Shown in pieces: positions 36,690 through 45,742 of a DNA stretch of 64,000 nt. Under the pieces are notes generated by a model. It had not been told where the DNA came from. It searched no databases and worked only from the letters and a program-made list of their open reading frames with translations. Each line of letters starts with the position of its first letter. Within the stretch, counting starts at the first letter, position 1. This DNA comes from Clostridium transplantifaecale (GTDB lineage Bacteria > Bacillota > Clostridia > Lachnospirales > Lachnospiraceae), in NCBI RefSeq assembly GCF_900626075.1, contig NZ_UYZY01000001.1:124001-188000 (forward strand). Reading direction: 5' to 3'. Position numbers and translations under genes: made by a program.

Positions 36690-37656
36690 TTGCTAAATTT
36701 AGAATTATGGATCTTCTGATACATATTGGGGATATTACTGCTTCAAACTTCATAGCAAAAGCTCATTCGGTATGGCGTGTCAACCCAGATGGAGAGCTTA
36801 GAGATCTTTTGGAACACTGAAATGTGTTTTCGTATGCCCAGAGGAGTATTTCTTTTCTGAATATTCTAAAAGAGCGGCCTCTGATATTAAAACTAATTTT
36901 TATGAAGAATGTAAAAGTGATTGTCATAAGGTAGATTTGGCAGTACTTGAACTTCCTTTTTCAAATGCGTGGATTGCATCACAAACTGCATCTAAGCTTC
37001 CTGCTAATAGTGTGCTTCATCTAGGGATACAAAATTCTCTACGATTCTGGAATTTCTATGAAACGCCAGAAAGTGTTGCTTGTTTTTCAAACACAGGAGG
37101 TTTTGGAATTGATGGCAACATGTCATCTGCGATAGGTGCTGCTTTGACTGCTCCTGAGAAAATCATATTCTGGGTACTTGGTGATTTAGCTTTCTTTTAC
37201 GATTTAAATTCGCTGGGGAACAAGAATGTTAGCAAAAATCTCAGAATTCTGTTGGTCAATAATGGAAAAGGAACGTAATTCAAATTATCTGGAAATCCGG
37301 GATATATGTTTGGAGATGAAACAGATAGATTTATTGCTGCAGCTGGTCATTATGGTAACAAATCCTCTCTTTTGGTAAAAAATTATGCAGAGAATTTAGG
37401 CTTTGAATATATTTCAGCTTCGGATAAAGAAGAGTATTTGGCGCATCTTGATGAATTCATCAGTCCATCTATTGGAGAAAGGCCAATTGTTTTCGAGGTA
37501 TTCACAAACAGTGAGGATGAGGATGAAGCGTTAACAATCATTTCAACTGCCTGCACTGATGGAAAAGTTGTTGCAAAGAAGAAAGTGAAGGATGTCGCTG
37601 TTGGAGTTATTGGCGAACGTCAATTTTCTAACCTAAAAAAGATCCTTGGGAAATAG
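36690..37656 (+). pseudogene. Broken MenD-like thiamine-diphosphate enzyme
   Basis: Fragments in shifted frames lead into ELPFSNAWIASQ, LHLGIQNSLRFWNFYETPESVACFSNTGGFGIDGNMSSAIGAAL, and the ThDP-binding LGDLAFFYDLNSLGNKNVSKNLRILLVNNGKGT, after which a TAA interrupts. The last 116 residues are intact in the same frame. This matches the MenD-like ThDP enzymes found in some surface-polysaccharide clusters. The N-terminal half is missing. Confidence 0.75.
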
Positions 37657-37665
37657 GGTGATTTT

Positions 37666-38514
37666 GTGAGAGTTATAATTCTAGGTGGTATTGGCGTAAT
37701 GGGGGGTGGCTCTTAATACTGTCTTGGCAGAGCATGGTGATGAGGTATTTATTACATCACGTCGTATTTATAAATCATATGGAAATGTACATTATTTGCA
37801 AGGAAATGCACATAATAATAATTTCAGTCGGAGATCCTAAAAGACAAGTATGATGCCTTCATTGATTTTATGACCTATGGCACGGATGAATTTAAGCAAA
37901 AAGTAGTCTCTTTACTTAACGCAATGAGTTAGTATATTTTCACCAGTTCCAGCCGCGTGTATGCGGATTCGATAACGCCTATCACGGAAGAAACGCCAAG
38001 GCTTTTGGATGTGTGCAAAGACGCGGATTATCTGAAAACCGATGAGTATGCACTTGCCAAGGCACGGGAAGAGAACATCCTTTTTTGCAGTGGCAAAAAC
38101 GTGGATCATTATCCGTCCATATATAACATACAATACGGAGCGTCTACAGTTAGGTGCAATAGAGAAGGATATATGGCTTTACCGTGCATTGCATGGCAAG
38201 AGCATTCCGCTCCCAAAAGATGTAGATAGGGCTATAGCGGCTCTTATCGGGAATAACGGTGCTTTACAAGAAGCAATTAACCTGGATGGTACCGAACATA
38301 TGACATGGGGGGAGTTTCGAATATATATCTTGATGTTATAGAAGAGGAAACGGGTGAAAAGCCTCATGTAAATATGGGAGTGGATGGAAATAAGTTAGCG
38401 GATGTTATGAATAATACTGCACAAGTCAAGTATGATCGGCTATATGATAGAATATTTGACAACTCAAAGCTCCTATCAACGTTTGTGAACTTTTCTTTGG
38501 AAGCTGGCATATAG
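37666..38514 (+). pseudogene. Broken NAD-dependent epimerase/dehydratase-like gene
   Basis: The frame starts VRVIILGGIGVMG, then shifts at a run of six G (37701-37706; five would keep frame) to GVALNTVLAEHGDEVFITSRR. Further pieces read KDKYDAFIDFMTYGTDEFKQKVVSLL, FTSSSRVYADS, WIIIRPYITYN and LDVIEEETGEKPHVNMG in changing frames. The order fits a short-chain nucleotide-sugar epimerase. Several stops and shifts make it dead. Confidence 0.7.
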
Positions 38515-38582
38515 AACGTTACGATTTATTATGTTAAAGTATATGGAGAAATAAAGCATGGATAATAAAAGGGAGTGGATTT

Positions 38583-39407
38583 ATGGGGAAGGCTATAAAA
38601 AGAACTTGGCATGCTGGGAAGCCAAAGAAAAAACCGAATTATGATGCTGAAGTGGTAACGGGAGAATTATTGGAAGCTGTTTCAACACTATATCAGACTG
38701 TTAATGAGAGAGGAAAGCATTTGTCACTGCAGGCTATTGCTGATGAACTTGATTGTGGCCTGAATGCAATGAAGGTACGGAAACTGCTCATCACAGTAGG
38801 CGAGTTGAGAAGGACTGCCGGAGAAATGAAGGAGACTGCGGAGGCGATTTGCAAAAATAGAAGTGAATTGTTTGATAAACCTGTGTATAGTAGTGTCATG
38901 GCAGATAATGTGCTGAAACTTTATAAAGAAGCGAAGTGTATAGAGGAGATTATGTCAATACTCCACTTGTCCCGCGCTTCCGTTTATTCTTATTTACCAT
39001 ACAGCAAAATTATATACAAGTTGGATAAAGTTCCGGGAGGTGAAAGTGGAGTTGACGCAGAGCGGATGCGAGTTTACCGGGAGAGGATGAAAGTTTGTGA
39101 GAAGCTAAAAAAAGAGATGAATTGTGACAATCTGTGGAATGCGATAGTAGCTTTTGCCGGGTATCCATTCAAAACGAGTAAAGGGCTGAAGTTTTCTTAT
39201 ACGGTAAAAGGCGGTGAATTATTTTTCTCTCGGAAGGAGAAGAGCATAACCAGAGCCACTGTGGATATGGCATTTCAAAGAGTGATGGAGTTGAACAGTA
39301 TTGTACCCGGGCCGAAGAAGTTGGGTGTGTTCGGGGCTTCGTATCTATATCCTGTATTTGTGAGACTTGGTTTAATTGATAAGAAAGGGATGAATCGGAA
39401 TCTATGA
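38583..39407 (+). CDS. Unknown protein with helix-turn-helix-like segments
   Basis: An intact 274-residue basic protein of unrecognised family. Residues about 45-70 (LSLQAIADELDCGLNAMKVRKLLIT) and about 115-140 (KLYKEAKCIEEIMSILHLSRASVYSYL) look like helix-turn-helix units, so DNA binding is plausible. The C-terminal half has ITRATVDMAFQRVMELN and ends in a hydrophobic stretch VFGASYLYPVFVRLGLI. GGAG-containing sequence precedes ATG. It stands alone between the pseudogene cluster and locus 2 and is not part of polysaccharide synthesis by any visible sign; it may come from a mobile element. Confidence 0.55.
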   Translation: MGKAIKRTWHAGKPKKKPNYDAEVVTGELLEAVSTLYQTVNERGKHLSLQAIADELDCGLNAMKVRKLLITVGELRRTAGEMKETAEAICKNRSELFDKPVYSSVMADNVLKLYKEAKCIEEIMSILHLSRASVYSYLPYSKIIYKLDKVPGGESGVDAERMRVYRERMKVCEKLKKEMNCDNLWNAIVAFAGYPFKTSKGLKFSYTVKGGELFFSRKEKSITRATVDMAFQRVMELNSIVPGPKKLGVFGASYLYPVFVRLGLIDKKGMNRNL

Positions 39408-40024
39408 TTTTATATCATTGGGAAAGAGAGGGGGGGGGACATCAACCACAACCTAGAGGACGCGATTATTACAATTAAAACAAAATCGGACAAAGCAAGC
39501 AGTAAAACAACTGTGATTGGCCAGATTAAAACAAGGTCAGTTCCAAGAATGTGCAACGCAGTAAGTGATAAAAAGCAAGTTGCACAGAAACATGGCAGAC
39601 CATAGATAAACACCACTCATTCACAAAGATATAGCAGAAGAAGTTCCTAGATTCTTCTGTATTTATCATGGCATTTTCGCTGTTGCCAATATTGATGATT
39701 TTAAACTGATTGCGGAATTTCTGTACGTGCAGTTCGTAAAGACAAACTTAATGAAGAATAAAAGAGTTAAGAAATTATATTCTGCTTTTATGAATGGACT
39801 GATTAGGCGTATCGTTTTCAAAGAAACAGATCCAAAGAGCGCCGGGGGTGTGAGCGAATTGTGAGGAAAGTAAGGAGGAGACTGACACATTTACATTTTT
39901 AATACTAACTGAACAATAAAAGATAGTAGGCCGTATGAAGACAAACTTGTTAAGAATTATTTTGCGTATACTGTATTAAATAATTTTTATTGTTTTATTT
40001 GTTTTATAGAAAGGAAATAATTAA
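39408..40024 (+). other. Decayed spacer between capsule loci 1 and 2
   Basis: No complete gene. A run of nine G (39430-39438) opens a start-less frame of 55 codons to 39605, followed by another start-less frame from 39610 to 39864 (IDDFKLIAEFLYVQFVKTN and similar). I recognise neither. The last 150 bases are AT-rich and lead into recombinase 2, whose ribosome site GAAAGGA is at about 40011. Confidence 0.5.
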
Positions 40025-40873
40025 ATGGTTCTAGAAATTAGTAATGTTACAAATTATACTTTTATTAGCTATCACCAATTTTTAATCACCGAAGAAAAAT
40101 CCCCCACCACCATCACCAAATACCTCCGCGACCTCCAAAAATTCCTCACCTACGCCGCGGACCGCCCCATCACCAAGGAACTGGTCATAACCTACAAAGA
40201 GGAACTAAAACAACAATACGCCACCACTAGCATAAACTCCATGCTGGCCTCCCTCAACCACTACTTCGATTTCGCTGGCCTCTACGATTGCAAAGTCAAA
40301 CAAATAAAACAACAACGCCGAGTCTACTGTCCGGAGGAAAAGGAACTGTCAAAAGAAGAGTACTATCGTCTCATAAAAGCAGCCCAGGATCTACAAAAAG
40401 ATCGACTCTCCTTAATCATCCAAACCATCTGCAGCACCGGCATCCGTATCAGCGAACTGGAATGCATTACAGTCAGAGCCACACAAAGCGGAGTTGCCGA
40501 AGTCAATTGCAAAGGTAAAAGCCGGCAGATATTCATTCCACACAAACTAAAAATGATGCTGCTAAGTTATATCAAGAAGCAACAAATCCGACAAGGCCCC
40601 ATCTTCATAACCAAACAAGGCAACCCCATCAACCGAAGCAATGTATGGCGGGAAATGAAAAATCTGTGCGAAATAGCTCAGGTGAGAGAAAACAAAGTCT
40701 TTCCCCACAATCTCCGCCATCTTTTTGCAAAGACCTACTATAAGATGGAAAAAGACATCTCAAAACTTGCAGATTTACTTGGACACAGCAGTATAAACAC
40801 CACAAGGATTTATATTATATCATCGGGAGAAGAGCACAGACGGCAAATCGATAAAATGAAATTACTATTATAA
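40025..40873 (+). CDS. Tyrosine recombinase 2 (phase-variation invertase)
   Basis: The 282-residue paralogue of the recombinases at 5650 and 61909 has Arg in CSTGIRISELECI, Lys in CKGKSRQI, HNLRHLFA, LLGHSSINTTR and the catalytic Tyr in RIYIISSG. Its codon use is strikingly C- and A-rich over about 40080-40700 (repeated ACC, ATC, CTC, AAA), unlike its relatives, though the protein stays similar. The stop is 44 bases before the first inversion site of locus 2. It lacks the upstream 20-base element shared by the other two genes. Confidence 0.9.
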   Translation: MVLEISNVTNYTFISYHQFLITEEKSPTTITKYLRDLQKFLTYAADRPITKELVITYKEELKQQYATTSINSMLASLNHYFDFAGLYDCKVKQIKQQRRVYCPEEKELSKEEYYRLIKAAQDLQKDRLSLIIQTICSTGIRISELECITVRATQSGVAEVNCKGKSRQIFIPHKLKMMLLSYIKKQQIRQGPIFITKQGNPINRSNVWREMKNLCEIAQVRENKVFPHNLRHLFAKTYYKMEKDISKLADLLGHSSINTTRIYIISSGEEHRRQIDKMKLLL

Positions 40874-40917
40874 GAAATGCGGACGAACGAATAAATACTA
40901 AAACAATACTATTAATT

Positions 40918-40941
40918 ACAACATAATATAGATTATGTCGT
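40918..40941 (+). repeat. Inversion site 2, left (centre ATAG)
   Basis: Arms ACAACATAAT and ATTATGTCGT around ATAG; one arm position departs from perfect symmetry. Its inverted partners are at 41252 and 41283 with centre CTAT. Confidence 0.82.
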
Positions 40942-41251
40942 ATTATACACCTAAAAGTCTAAAACGTCTATTGGAAAGTTAATATTATCTAAAATATTTA
41001 TTAAAATTTAAATATCACTTCTTTTTAAATATCCATTCAATTCCCATATTATACCAATTAAGTTTCGATAATGCAATATTATCGCATGTTGTTTTTTATT
41101 TTAAACTCCTTAATGCATATTTATAATTTACAAAATTATTCATAATTTACAATTATTACCATCACATATCTACAAAATTCCCCTTTTTTCTTAACCACAT
41201 TAAAAAAAATCCCATATCTATTTACTTTAAAATCAAAAATCCAAAAACCGC
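40942..41251. other. Invertible promoter segment of capsule locus 2
   Basis: Very AT-rich, non-coding sequence between inverted sites, with TATAAT boxes on both strands: an extended one on the - strand (41048-41053) and a weaker one on the + strand (41122-41127, no good -35). The promoter orientation is therefore less certain than in locus 1. Confidence 0.7.
41048..41076 (-). promoter_or_regulatory. Extended -10 promoter pointing away from capsule locus 2
   Basis: On the - strand TTGCAT (41076-41071) is followed after 17 bases by TATAAT (41053-41048), preceded by TGG, giving an extended -10. Downstream text GGGAA resembles that after the - strand promoters of loci 1 and 3. Confidence 0.5.
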
Positions 41252-41275
41252 ACAACATAATCTATATTATGTGGT
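41252..41275 (+). repeat. Inversion site 2, right a (centre CTAT)
   Basis: ACAACATAAT-CTAT-ATTATGTGGT, inverted relative to the site at 40918. It is followed 31 bases on by a second copy. Confidence 0.82.
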
Positions 41276-41282
41276 TTCTTTT

Positions 41283-41306
41283 GCAACATAATCTATATTA
41301 TGTTGT
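41283..41306 (+). repeat. Inversion site 2, right b (centre CTAT)
   Basis: GCAACATAAT-CTAT-ATTATGTTGT, the same centre and orientation as the site at 41252. It may be an alternative exchange site or an accessory binding site. Confidence 0.82.
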
Positions 41307-41371
41307 TGTCCATTAAATCAAACCAATATTATGTTATTTCACCTGACACTATTAATGTAGGGAGTATATCA

Positions 41372-42106
41372 ATGTTACAGCCAATGAACGGGATAATCGA
41401 CATCCATACCCATATTATCCCCAAAGCAGATGATGGATCCAGGTACCTGGGAGAAACCAGATACCTGCTGAAGGAGGCATATGCCCAGGGCGTCCGTGGA
41501 GTGGTTGCTACGCCGCATTATATCCGAGGACATAATAAAATGAGCGCCAGTCAGATATTGGATACTTTAAAAAAAGTGAAGAAAGCGGCGAGTGAGATTG
41601 CCTCAGATTTAACAATTTATTCTGGTGAGGAGTTATTTTATCAAGAGGAAATAGTGGAAGCGCTGCAGTCTGGCCGGGCTTTAACGCTGGGAGACACCAG
41701 ATATGTTCTAATCGAATTTTCCACTTCTGTTTCATATAAAGATATGTATAAGGCAGTACGCCACCTTACTCTGGCCGGATATATTCCGGTACTGGCACAT
41801 ATTGAGCGATACTCCTGCTTGAGAAAAGCCGGCTGCGTTGAGGAACTGATTCAGGCAGGTGCTTATATGCAGATGAATTATAGCAGCTTGACAGGGCTTA
41901 GTCATCCGGTCGATCGGCTGTGGTGCAGAAGGGCAGTAAAAGAAGGTAAAATTCATTTGCTGGGAACGGACATGCATCGCCTGGATTACCGCCCGCCGGA
42001 ACTAAAGAAAGCAGTGGAGTGGCTGCAAAAGGACTGCGGAATGGAGACGTTTAAAAGGCTGACCTATCATCAACCTAAAAAACTTTTGAACGGTGAATTG
42101 ATTTAA
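41372..42106 (+). CDS. PHP-type protein-tyrosine phosphatase (CpsB/YwqE family), locus 2
   Basis: The 244-residue paralogue of the gene at 6976 has GIIDIHTHIIPKADDG, HYIRGHN, HIERYS and GTDMHR. It dephosphorylates the locus 2 kinase. ATG 41372 follows GTAGGGAG; the ATG at 41300 lies in the recombination site. The downstream gap 42107-42268 is A-rich with no gene. Confidence 0.88.
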   Translation: MLQPMNGIIDIHTHIIPKADDGSRYLGETRYLLKEAYAQGVRGVVATPHYIRGHNKMSASQILDTLKKVKKAASEIASDLTIYSGEELFYQEEIVEALQSGRALTLGDTRYVLIEFSTSVSYKDMYKAVRHLTLAGYIPVLAHIERYSCLRKAGCVEELIQAGAYMQMNYSSLTGLSHPVDRLWCRRAVKEGKIHLLGTDMHRLDYRPPELKKAVEWLQKDCGMETFKRLTYHQPKKLLNGELI

Positions 42107-42129
42107 AACATTTAACGTTCCTAATAAAA

Positions 42130-42236
42130 GAATAATTAGCAAGTAATAAAAATTTAAAGTAATAAGAAAAACAGTAAGTAATAAGTTAAATAGGTAGTAA
42201 GAAGATAGATTAATAAGCAAGAAAATAAATTAGAAA
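42130..42236 (+). repeat. A-rich leader with degenerate AGTAATAAG repeats
   Basis: Variants of AGTAATAA recur about every 10-20 bases between the phosphatase and co-polymerase genes. The purine-rich bias suggests an unstructured leader. No function is claimed. Confidence 0.35.
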
Positions 42237-42268
42237 AGATTAACTTAAGGGAGAAAAGGGCTTTAGAA

Positions 42269-43063
42269 ATGGAAAAGATGTACACAGAAGACAAGGAAGA
42301 GATAGAGATTGATCTGCGCGAACTGCTTTTTGAACTGAAAAAAAGATTATGGCTGATTATAGTAGCGCTGATTCTGGGGATTGGTATTGTGGGCGCCAGC
42401 AGCGCATTTTTAATAACTCCCCAATATAAATCGGAAGCGAAGTTATACATATTATCAAAGGAGACAACTCTGACTTCTCTGGCGGATCTGCAAATCGGAA
42501 GTCAGCTTACACAGGACTATAAGGTGTTGGTCAGCAGCCGTCCGGTTATGGAAGGGGTAATTAATCATCTTAATTTAGACTATTCTTATAAGGAACTGGC
42601 CGGAAAGCTGACTGTAGAAAACCCGCAGAACACCAGAATTTTATCTTTAACAGTACGGGATGAGAATCCCTATATGGCTAAACAGATTGTAGATGACATC
42701 GCTAACACAGCCTCCGATTACATTGGAGAAATTATGGAAATGGTACCTCCGAAGATGATTGAAGATGGTGTGGTCGCATCTGAGCCGTACAGTCCCAGCA
42801 TAAAGAGAAATGCACTACTCGGAGGAATTCTGGCAGTGTTTTTAATCTGTGCACTGATAGCGGTTCGTGTTGTCTTTAACGATACGGTCAAGAGCGAAGA
42901 GGACGTCGAAAGATATCTGAGCATGCCTGTGCTGGCTGTTATACCGAAAAAGAGGGAAAAAGGCAAGAAAAAAGAAAAAAACAAATCAACGGAAGAAGCT
43001 AAAAAACAAGATCTTAAAGAGGAAGTAAAGGGACACAAAGAGGAGGAACAGGTAAATGGATAA
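42269..43063 (+). CDS. Capsule chain-length co-polymerase (Wzz/CpsC family), locus 2
   Basis: The 264-residue protein is closely similar to that at 7762 through the Wzz domain (QYKSEAKLYILSKETTLTSLADLQIGSQLTQDYKVL) with membrane segments near residues 28-50 and 178-200. Its charged cytoplasmic tail (KKREKGKKKEKNKSTEE) differs from its paralogue. It overlaps the kinase start by 8 bases. Confidence 0.9.
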   Translation: MEKMYTEDKEEIEIDLRELLFELKKRLWLIIVALILGIGIVGASSAFLITPQYKSEAKLYILSKETTLTSLADLQIGSQLTQDYKVLVSSRPVMEGVINHLNLDYSYKELAGKLTVENPQNTRILSLTVRDENPYMAKQIVDDIANTASDYIGEIMEMVPPKMIEDGVVASEPYSPSIKRNALLGGILAVFLICALIAVRVVFNDTVKSEEDVERYLSMPVLAVIPKKREKGKKKEKNKSTEEAKKQDLKEEVKGHKEEEQVNG

Positions 43064-43757
43064 CGAAGTCTTTTTAAAAAGAACGGCAATAGATGACTAT
43101 CAATATAATGAGGCGATGAAAACACTTCGTACGAATATCCAGTTTTCGGGTACAGGCATCCAGGTTGTCATGCTTACCAGTTCCGTTCCCAGTGAAGGGA
43201 AGAGTGAGACTACGTTTCATTTGGCGGCGTCCTTGGCACAATTGGATAAAAAGGTTCTCTTAATTGACGCAGACATCCGTAAATCTATCCTCGTGACACG
43301 GTATCAGCTGGATCGGAGGGTAGATGGCCTGTCCCAATATCTCAGCGGACAAAAAAAATTGAACGAGGTGGTTTATACGACAAACCTGCCGAATCTGACT
43401 ATGATTTTTTCCGGCCCCTATTCTCCTAATCCGGCAGAGCTGTTAGCAGAGCCTCTTTTTGATAAATTAATTGGATGGGGGAGAGAAAACTTCGATTATA
43501 TCATAATTGATACGCCTCCAATGGGGAACCTGATCGATGGTGCAATTATCGGCCGCAATTGTGACGGTGCAATACTGGTTATTGAGAGCGGCAAGATTAG
43601 CCATCGTCTTCTTCAGAAAGTGAAGGGACAGCTCGAAAAGAGCGGATGCCGAATTTTAGGCGCGGTGCTGAATAAAGTGGATGTCAGACAGAACAGTTAT
43701 TACTATTATGGGAAATATGGAAAATATTACGGAAAAGAATATAGTAACAAGTCATAA
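43056..43757 (+). CDS. Capsule BY-type tyrosine kinase (CpsD family), locus 2
   Basis: The 233-residue ATPase has SSVPSEGKSETT (Walker A), LLIDADIRKS, YIIIDTPP and a Tyr-rich tail (NSYYYYGKYGKYYG). It is about 25 residues shorter than the locus 1 kinase at the two ends but otherwise very similar. It partners with the co-polymerase before it. Confidence 0.92.
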   Translation: MDNEVFLKRTAIDDYQYNEAMKTLRTNIQFSGTGIQVVMLTSSVPSEGKSETTFHLAASLAQLDKKVLLIDADIRKSILVTRYQLDRRVDGLSQYLSGQKKLNEVVYTTNLPNLTMIFSGPYSPNPAELLAEPLFDKLIGWGRENFDYIIIDTPPMGNLIDGAIIGRNCDGAILVIESGKISHRLLQKVKGQLEKSGCRILGAVLNKVDVRQNSYYYYGKYGKYYGKEYSNKS

Positions 43758-43813
43758 ATAGCTTGTGATACAACAGACTGCAGCAAGAGCTGCCAGGGAG
43801 AATATAGCGGAGC

Positions 43814-44902
43814 ATGAGTGAAAAGAAGGATGAATCTGCCGAAAAAGAACTGCCGGATATTAGAAAAAAGAACCCAGCAGAGAGTATAAAGAAGCAAAAG
43901 TGGCCGATTGTTTTATTGGTATTTTGTATAGTAGGCATTTTTTTTATGTTTGCGAACCAAAATTATTTGCAGAAAAAAGCGAGAAAATTGGCGGAGGCCG
44001 GAAATACGGCCGAAGCCGCTGTTTCTCCAGGGACAGCATCGAAAGAAATCATCGAACTGGATGGAAATAAATATAGAAGAAATACCTCAATCCGCGCGAT
44101 TCTTTGTATAGGCGTGGACACAGAAGGGGATATGGAACAGAAAACTGCCTCCGGGATGGCCGGACAGGCAGACGGCCTTTTTCTGGTGGCTCAGGATATG
44201 GCCAGAGACACAGTCAGGATTTTAATGATTCCCCGAGATACAATGACGGAGATTACTTTGTTTGATTTAATGGGAAATGAGCTGGGAAAAGATGTCCAGC
44301 ATCTGACTCTGGCTTATGCTTATGGAGATGGCAGGGAAAAGAGCTGCGAACTCCTTTCGGAGGCTGTTTCAGATTTATGTTTTGGAATACGTCTTGACGG
44401 ATATCTGGCAATGAACGTCAGTTCCATCGCTCTCTTAAATGATGCGGTAGGAGGAGTAACCGTTACCGTAAAAGAAGAAGGACTGGAAGTAAGGGATCCA
44501 ATATTTAAAAAAGGAAACACCGTACACTTAAACGGAAAGCAGGCAGAGATTTTTGTGCGTTACCGTGATATTACGAAGTCACAGACGGCTCTCAGCAGGA
44601 TGGATCGACAAAAACAATATATGCAGGCCTATTTTGAAACCGCTAAAGAAGAGGCGGGAAAGGACAATGAACTGATAACAAGGCTTGTCAATGATATAGA
44701 AGAACACATGATTACTAATATGGCTAAAGACCAGTATCTAGATATGGGTCTGGCAGTCTTAAACAGCCAGCAGCAACTGGGAGAAAATGATTTCTTATCA
44801 ATACCGGGCCAGGCGGTAGAGACGATCAATTTTGATGAATTTTACCCGGACCTGGATGAATTGAAACGGATCATAATAGAACTGTTCTACAAAGAAATAT
44901 AA
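43814..44902 (+). CDS. LytR-CpsA-Psr family glycopolymer transferase, locus 2
   Basis: The 362-residue protein has a charged N-terminus, one membrane segment near residues 33-52 and the LCP domain (CIGVDTEGDME, QADGLFLVAQDMARD, MIPRDTMTEI, FVRYRDI). It would attach capsule 2 to peptidoglycan. Unlike locus 1, no glycosylphosphotransferase gene lies between kinase and LCP gene; it is found further on at 48935. Confidence 0.9.
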   Translation: MSEKKDESAEKELPDIRKKNPAESIKKQKWPIVLLVFCIVGIFFMFANQNYLQKKARKLAEAGNTAEAAVSPGTASKEIIELDGNKYRRNTSIRAILCIGVDTEGDMEQKTASGMAGQADGLFLVAQDMARDTVRILMIPRDTMTEITLFDLMGNELGKDVQHLTLAYAYGDGREKSCELLSEAVSDLCFGIRLDGYLAMNVSSIALLNDAVGGVTVTVKEEGLEVRDPIFKKGNTVHLNGKQAEIFVRYRDITKSQTALSRMDRQKQYMQAYFETAKEEAGKDNELITRLVNDIEEHMITNMAKDQYLDMGLAVLNSQQQLGENDFLSIPGQAVETINFDEFYPDLDELKRIIIELFYKEI

Positions 44903-44992
44903 CAGGAAAAGCGTGATACGGAAGCCTAACGGCAATAACTAGCAAAATGCTATTTATTGATAAAAATTAGAAGAAAGGAAGGGTGATGTGAC

Positions 44993-45529
44993 ATGAAGAG
45001 GAAAATCGTAGGAGTGTTAACCGCTGCTGTCCTGATGACACAGCCTTTTACAGCTCTGGCAGGCTCACGCTCGTCTCAAGGCGTACCTACGCTCAGTAGT
45101 TCGACGCAGTCGATGATCAGTGGTGAACTGAATGCAAGTTCAGCTCCAACTGGTACTGCCGGCAGTTCAGTTTCGCTCAGTACAGATCGTAGTGTTTACG
45201 AGAATGCCGGAATTGCCTGGGATGTAATCGAAAAGATTAACACCATCAATGCAGGCGTAGAGCCTCTGTACCGCACAATCGGAACGAACAATATGGTTGG
45301 TTATGTTCCTTTAGCACCGGTGCAGGCAGCAGTTGTCAGCGGTTCCACCACATTAAGCCTGTATGTTCCAAACCTGGTAGAAGGTCTGAATGATGTTCAG
45401 ATTCTGTACTACAATCAGGCAACACGTACATGGGAACTGATGGCTCCAACCAGCATCAACTATGCAACAAAAGAAATTTCCGTTACTTTAAGCGGAACAA
45501 CACCATTTACCATTGTTTATAAAAAATAA
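44993..45529 (+). CDS. Secreted protein of unknown function, locus 2 copy
   Basis: The 178-residue protein has a signal peptide ending in TALAG, a Ser/Thr-rich linker and the same C-terminal 100 residues as the locus 1 copy (WDVIEKINTINAG, LYRTIGTNNMVGYVPLAPVQ, LYVPNLVEGLNDVQILYYNQATRTWELM). The leader just upstream shares GCTATTTATTGATAAA with that of the other copy. Function unknown. Confidence 0.7.
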   Translation: MKRKIVGVLTAAVLMTQPFTALAGSRSSQGVPTLSSSTQSMISGELNASSAPTGTAGSSVSLSTDRSVYENAGIAWDVIEKINTINAGVEPLYRTIGTNNMVGYVPLAPVQAAVVSGSTTLSLYVPNLVEGLNDVQILYYNQATRTWELMAPTSINYATKEISVTLSGTTPFTIVYKK

Positions 45530-45549
45530 ACATTGGTAAGTGAGACTCA

Positions 45550-45583
45550 GGGACTGCCCCAGTTATTCTTGGGGCAGGTTCCC
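45550..45583 (+). terminator. Hairpin after the locus 2 core genes
   Basis: CTGCCCCA (45554-45561) pairs with TGGGGCAG (45570-45577) around an 8-base loop, 24 bases after the secreted-protein stop. The T run after it is poor, so it may act as a partial terminator giving more core than sugar-gene transcript. Confidence 0.55.
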
Positions 45584-45742
45584 GACCTTACACAGAATTG
45601 AGAGAAAAATTTTTCGCGGGATTACTTAAAAGAATCACATCTGTATAACGAAGCAAATGGATTCTGTATGAACCCAAAAACAGGCTTAATTATATAACGC
45701 GGAATTAATATATATGAAAAAATGGAAGGATATAAAAAGTTT

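Noticed and set aside
39430..39438. Intergenic G9 run as a contingency tract of a functional gene
   Set aside because: The frame it opens has no start codon and is only 55 codons long; it may once have been one, but no live gene is attached.
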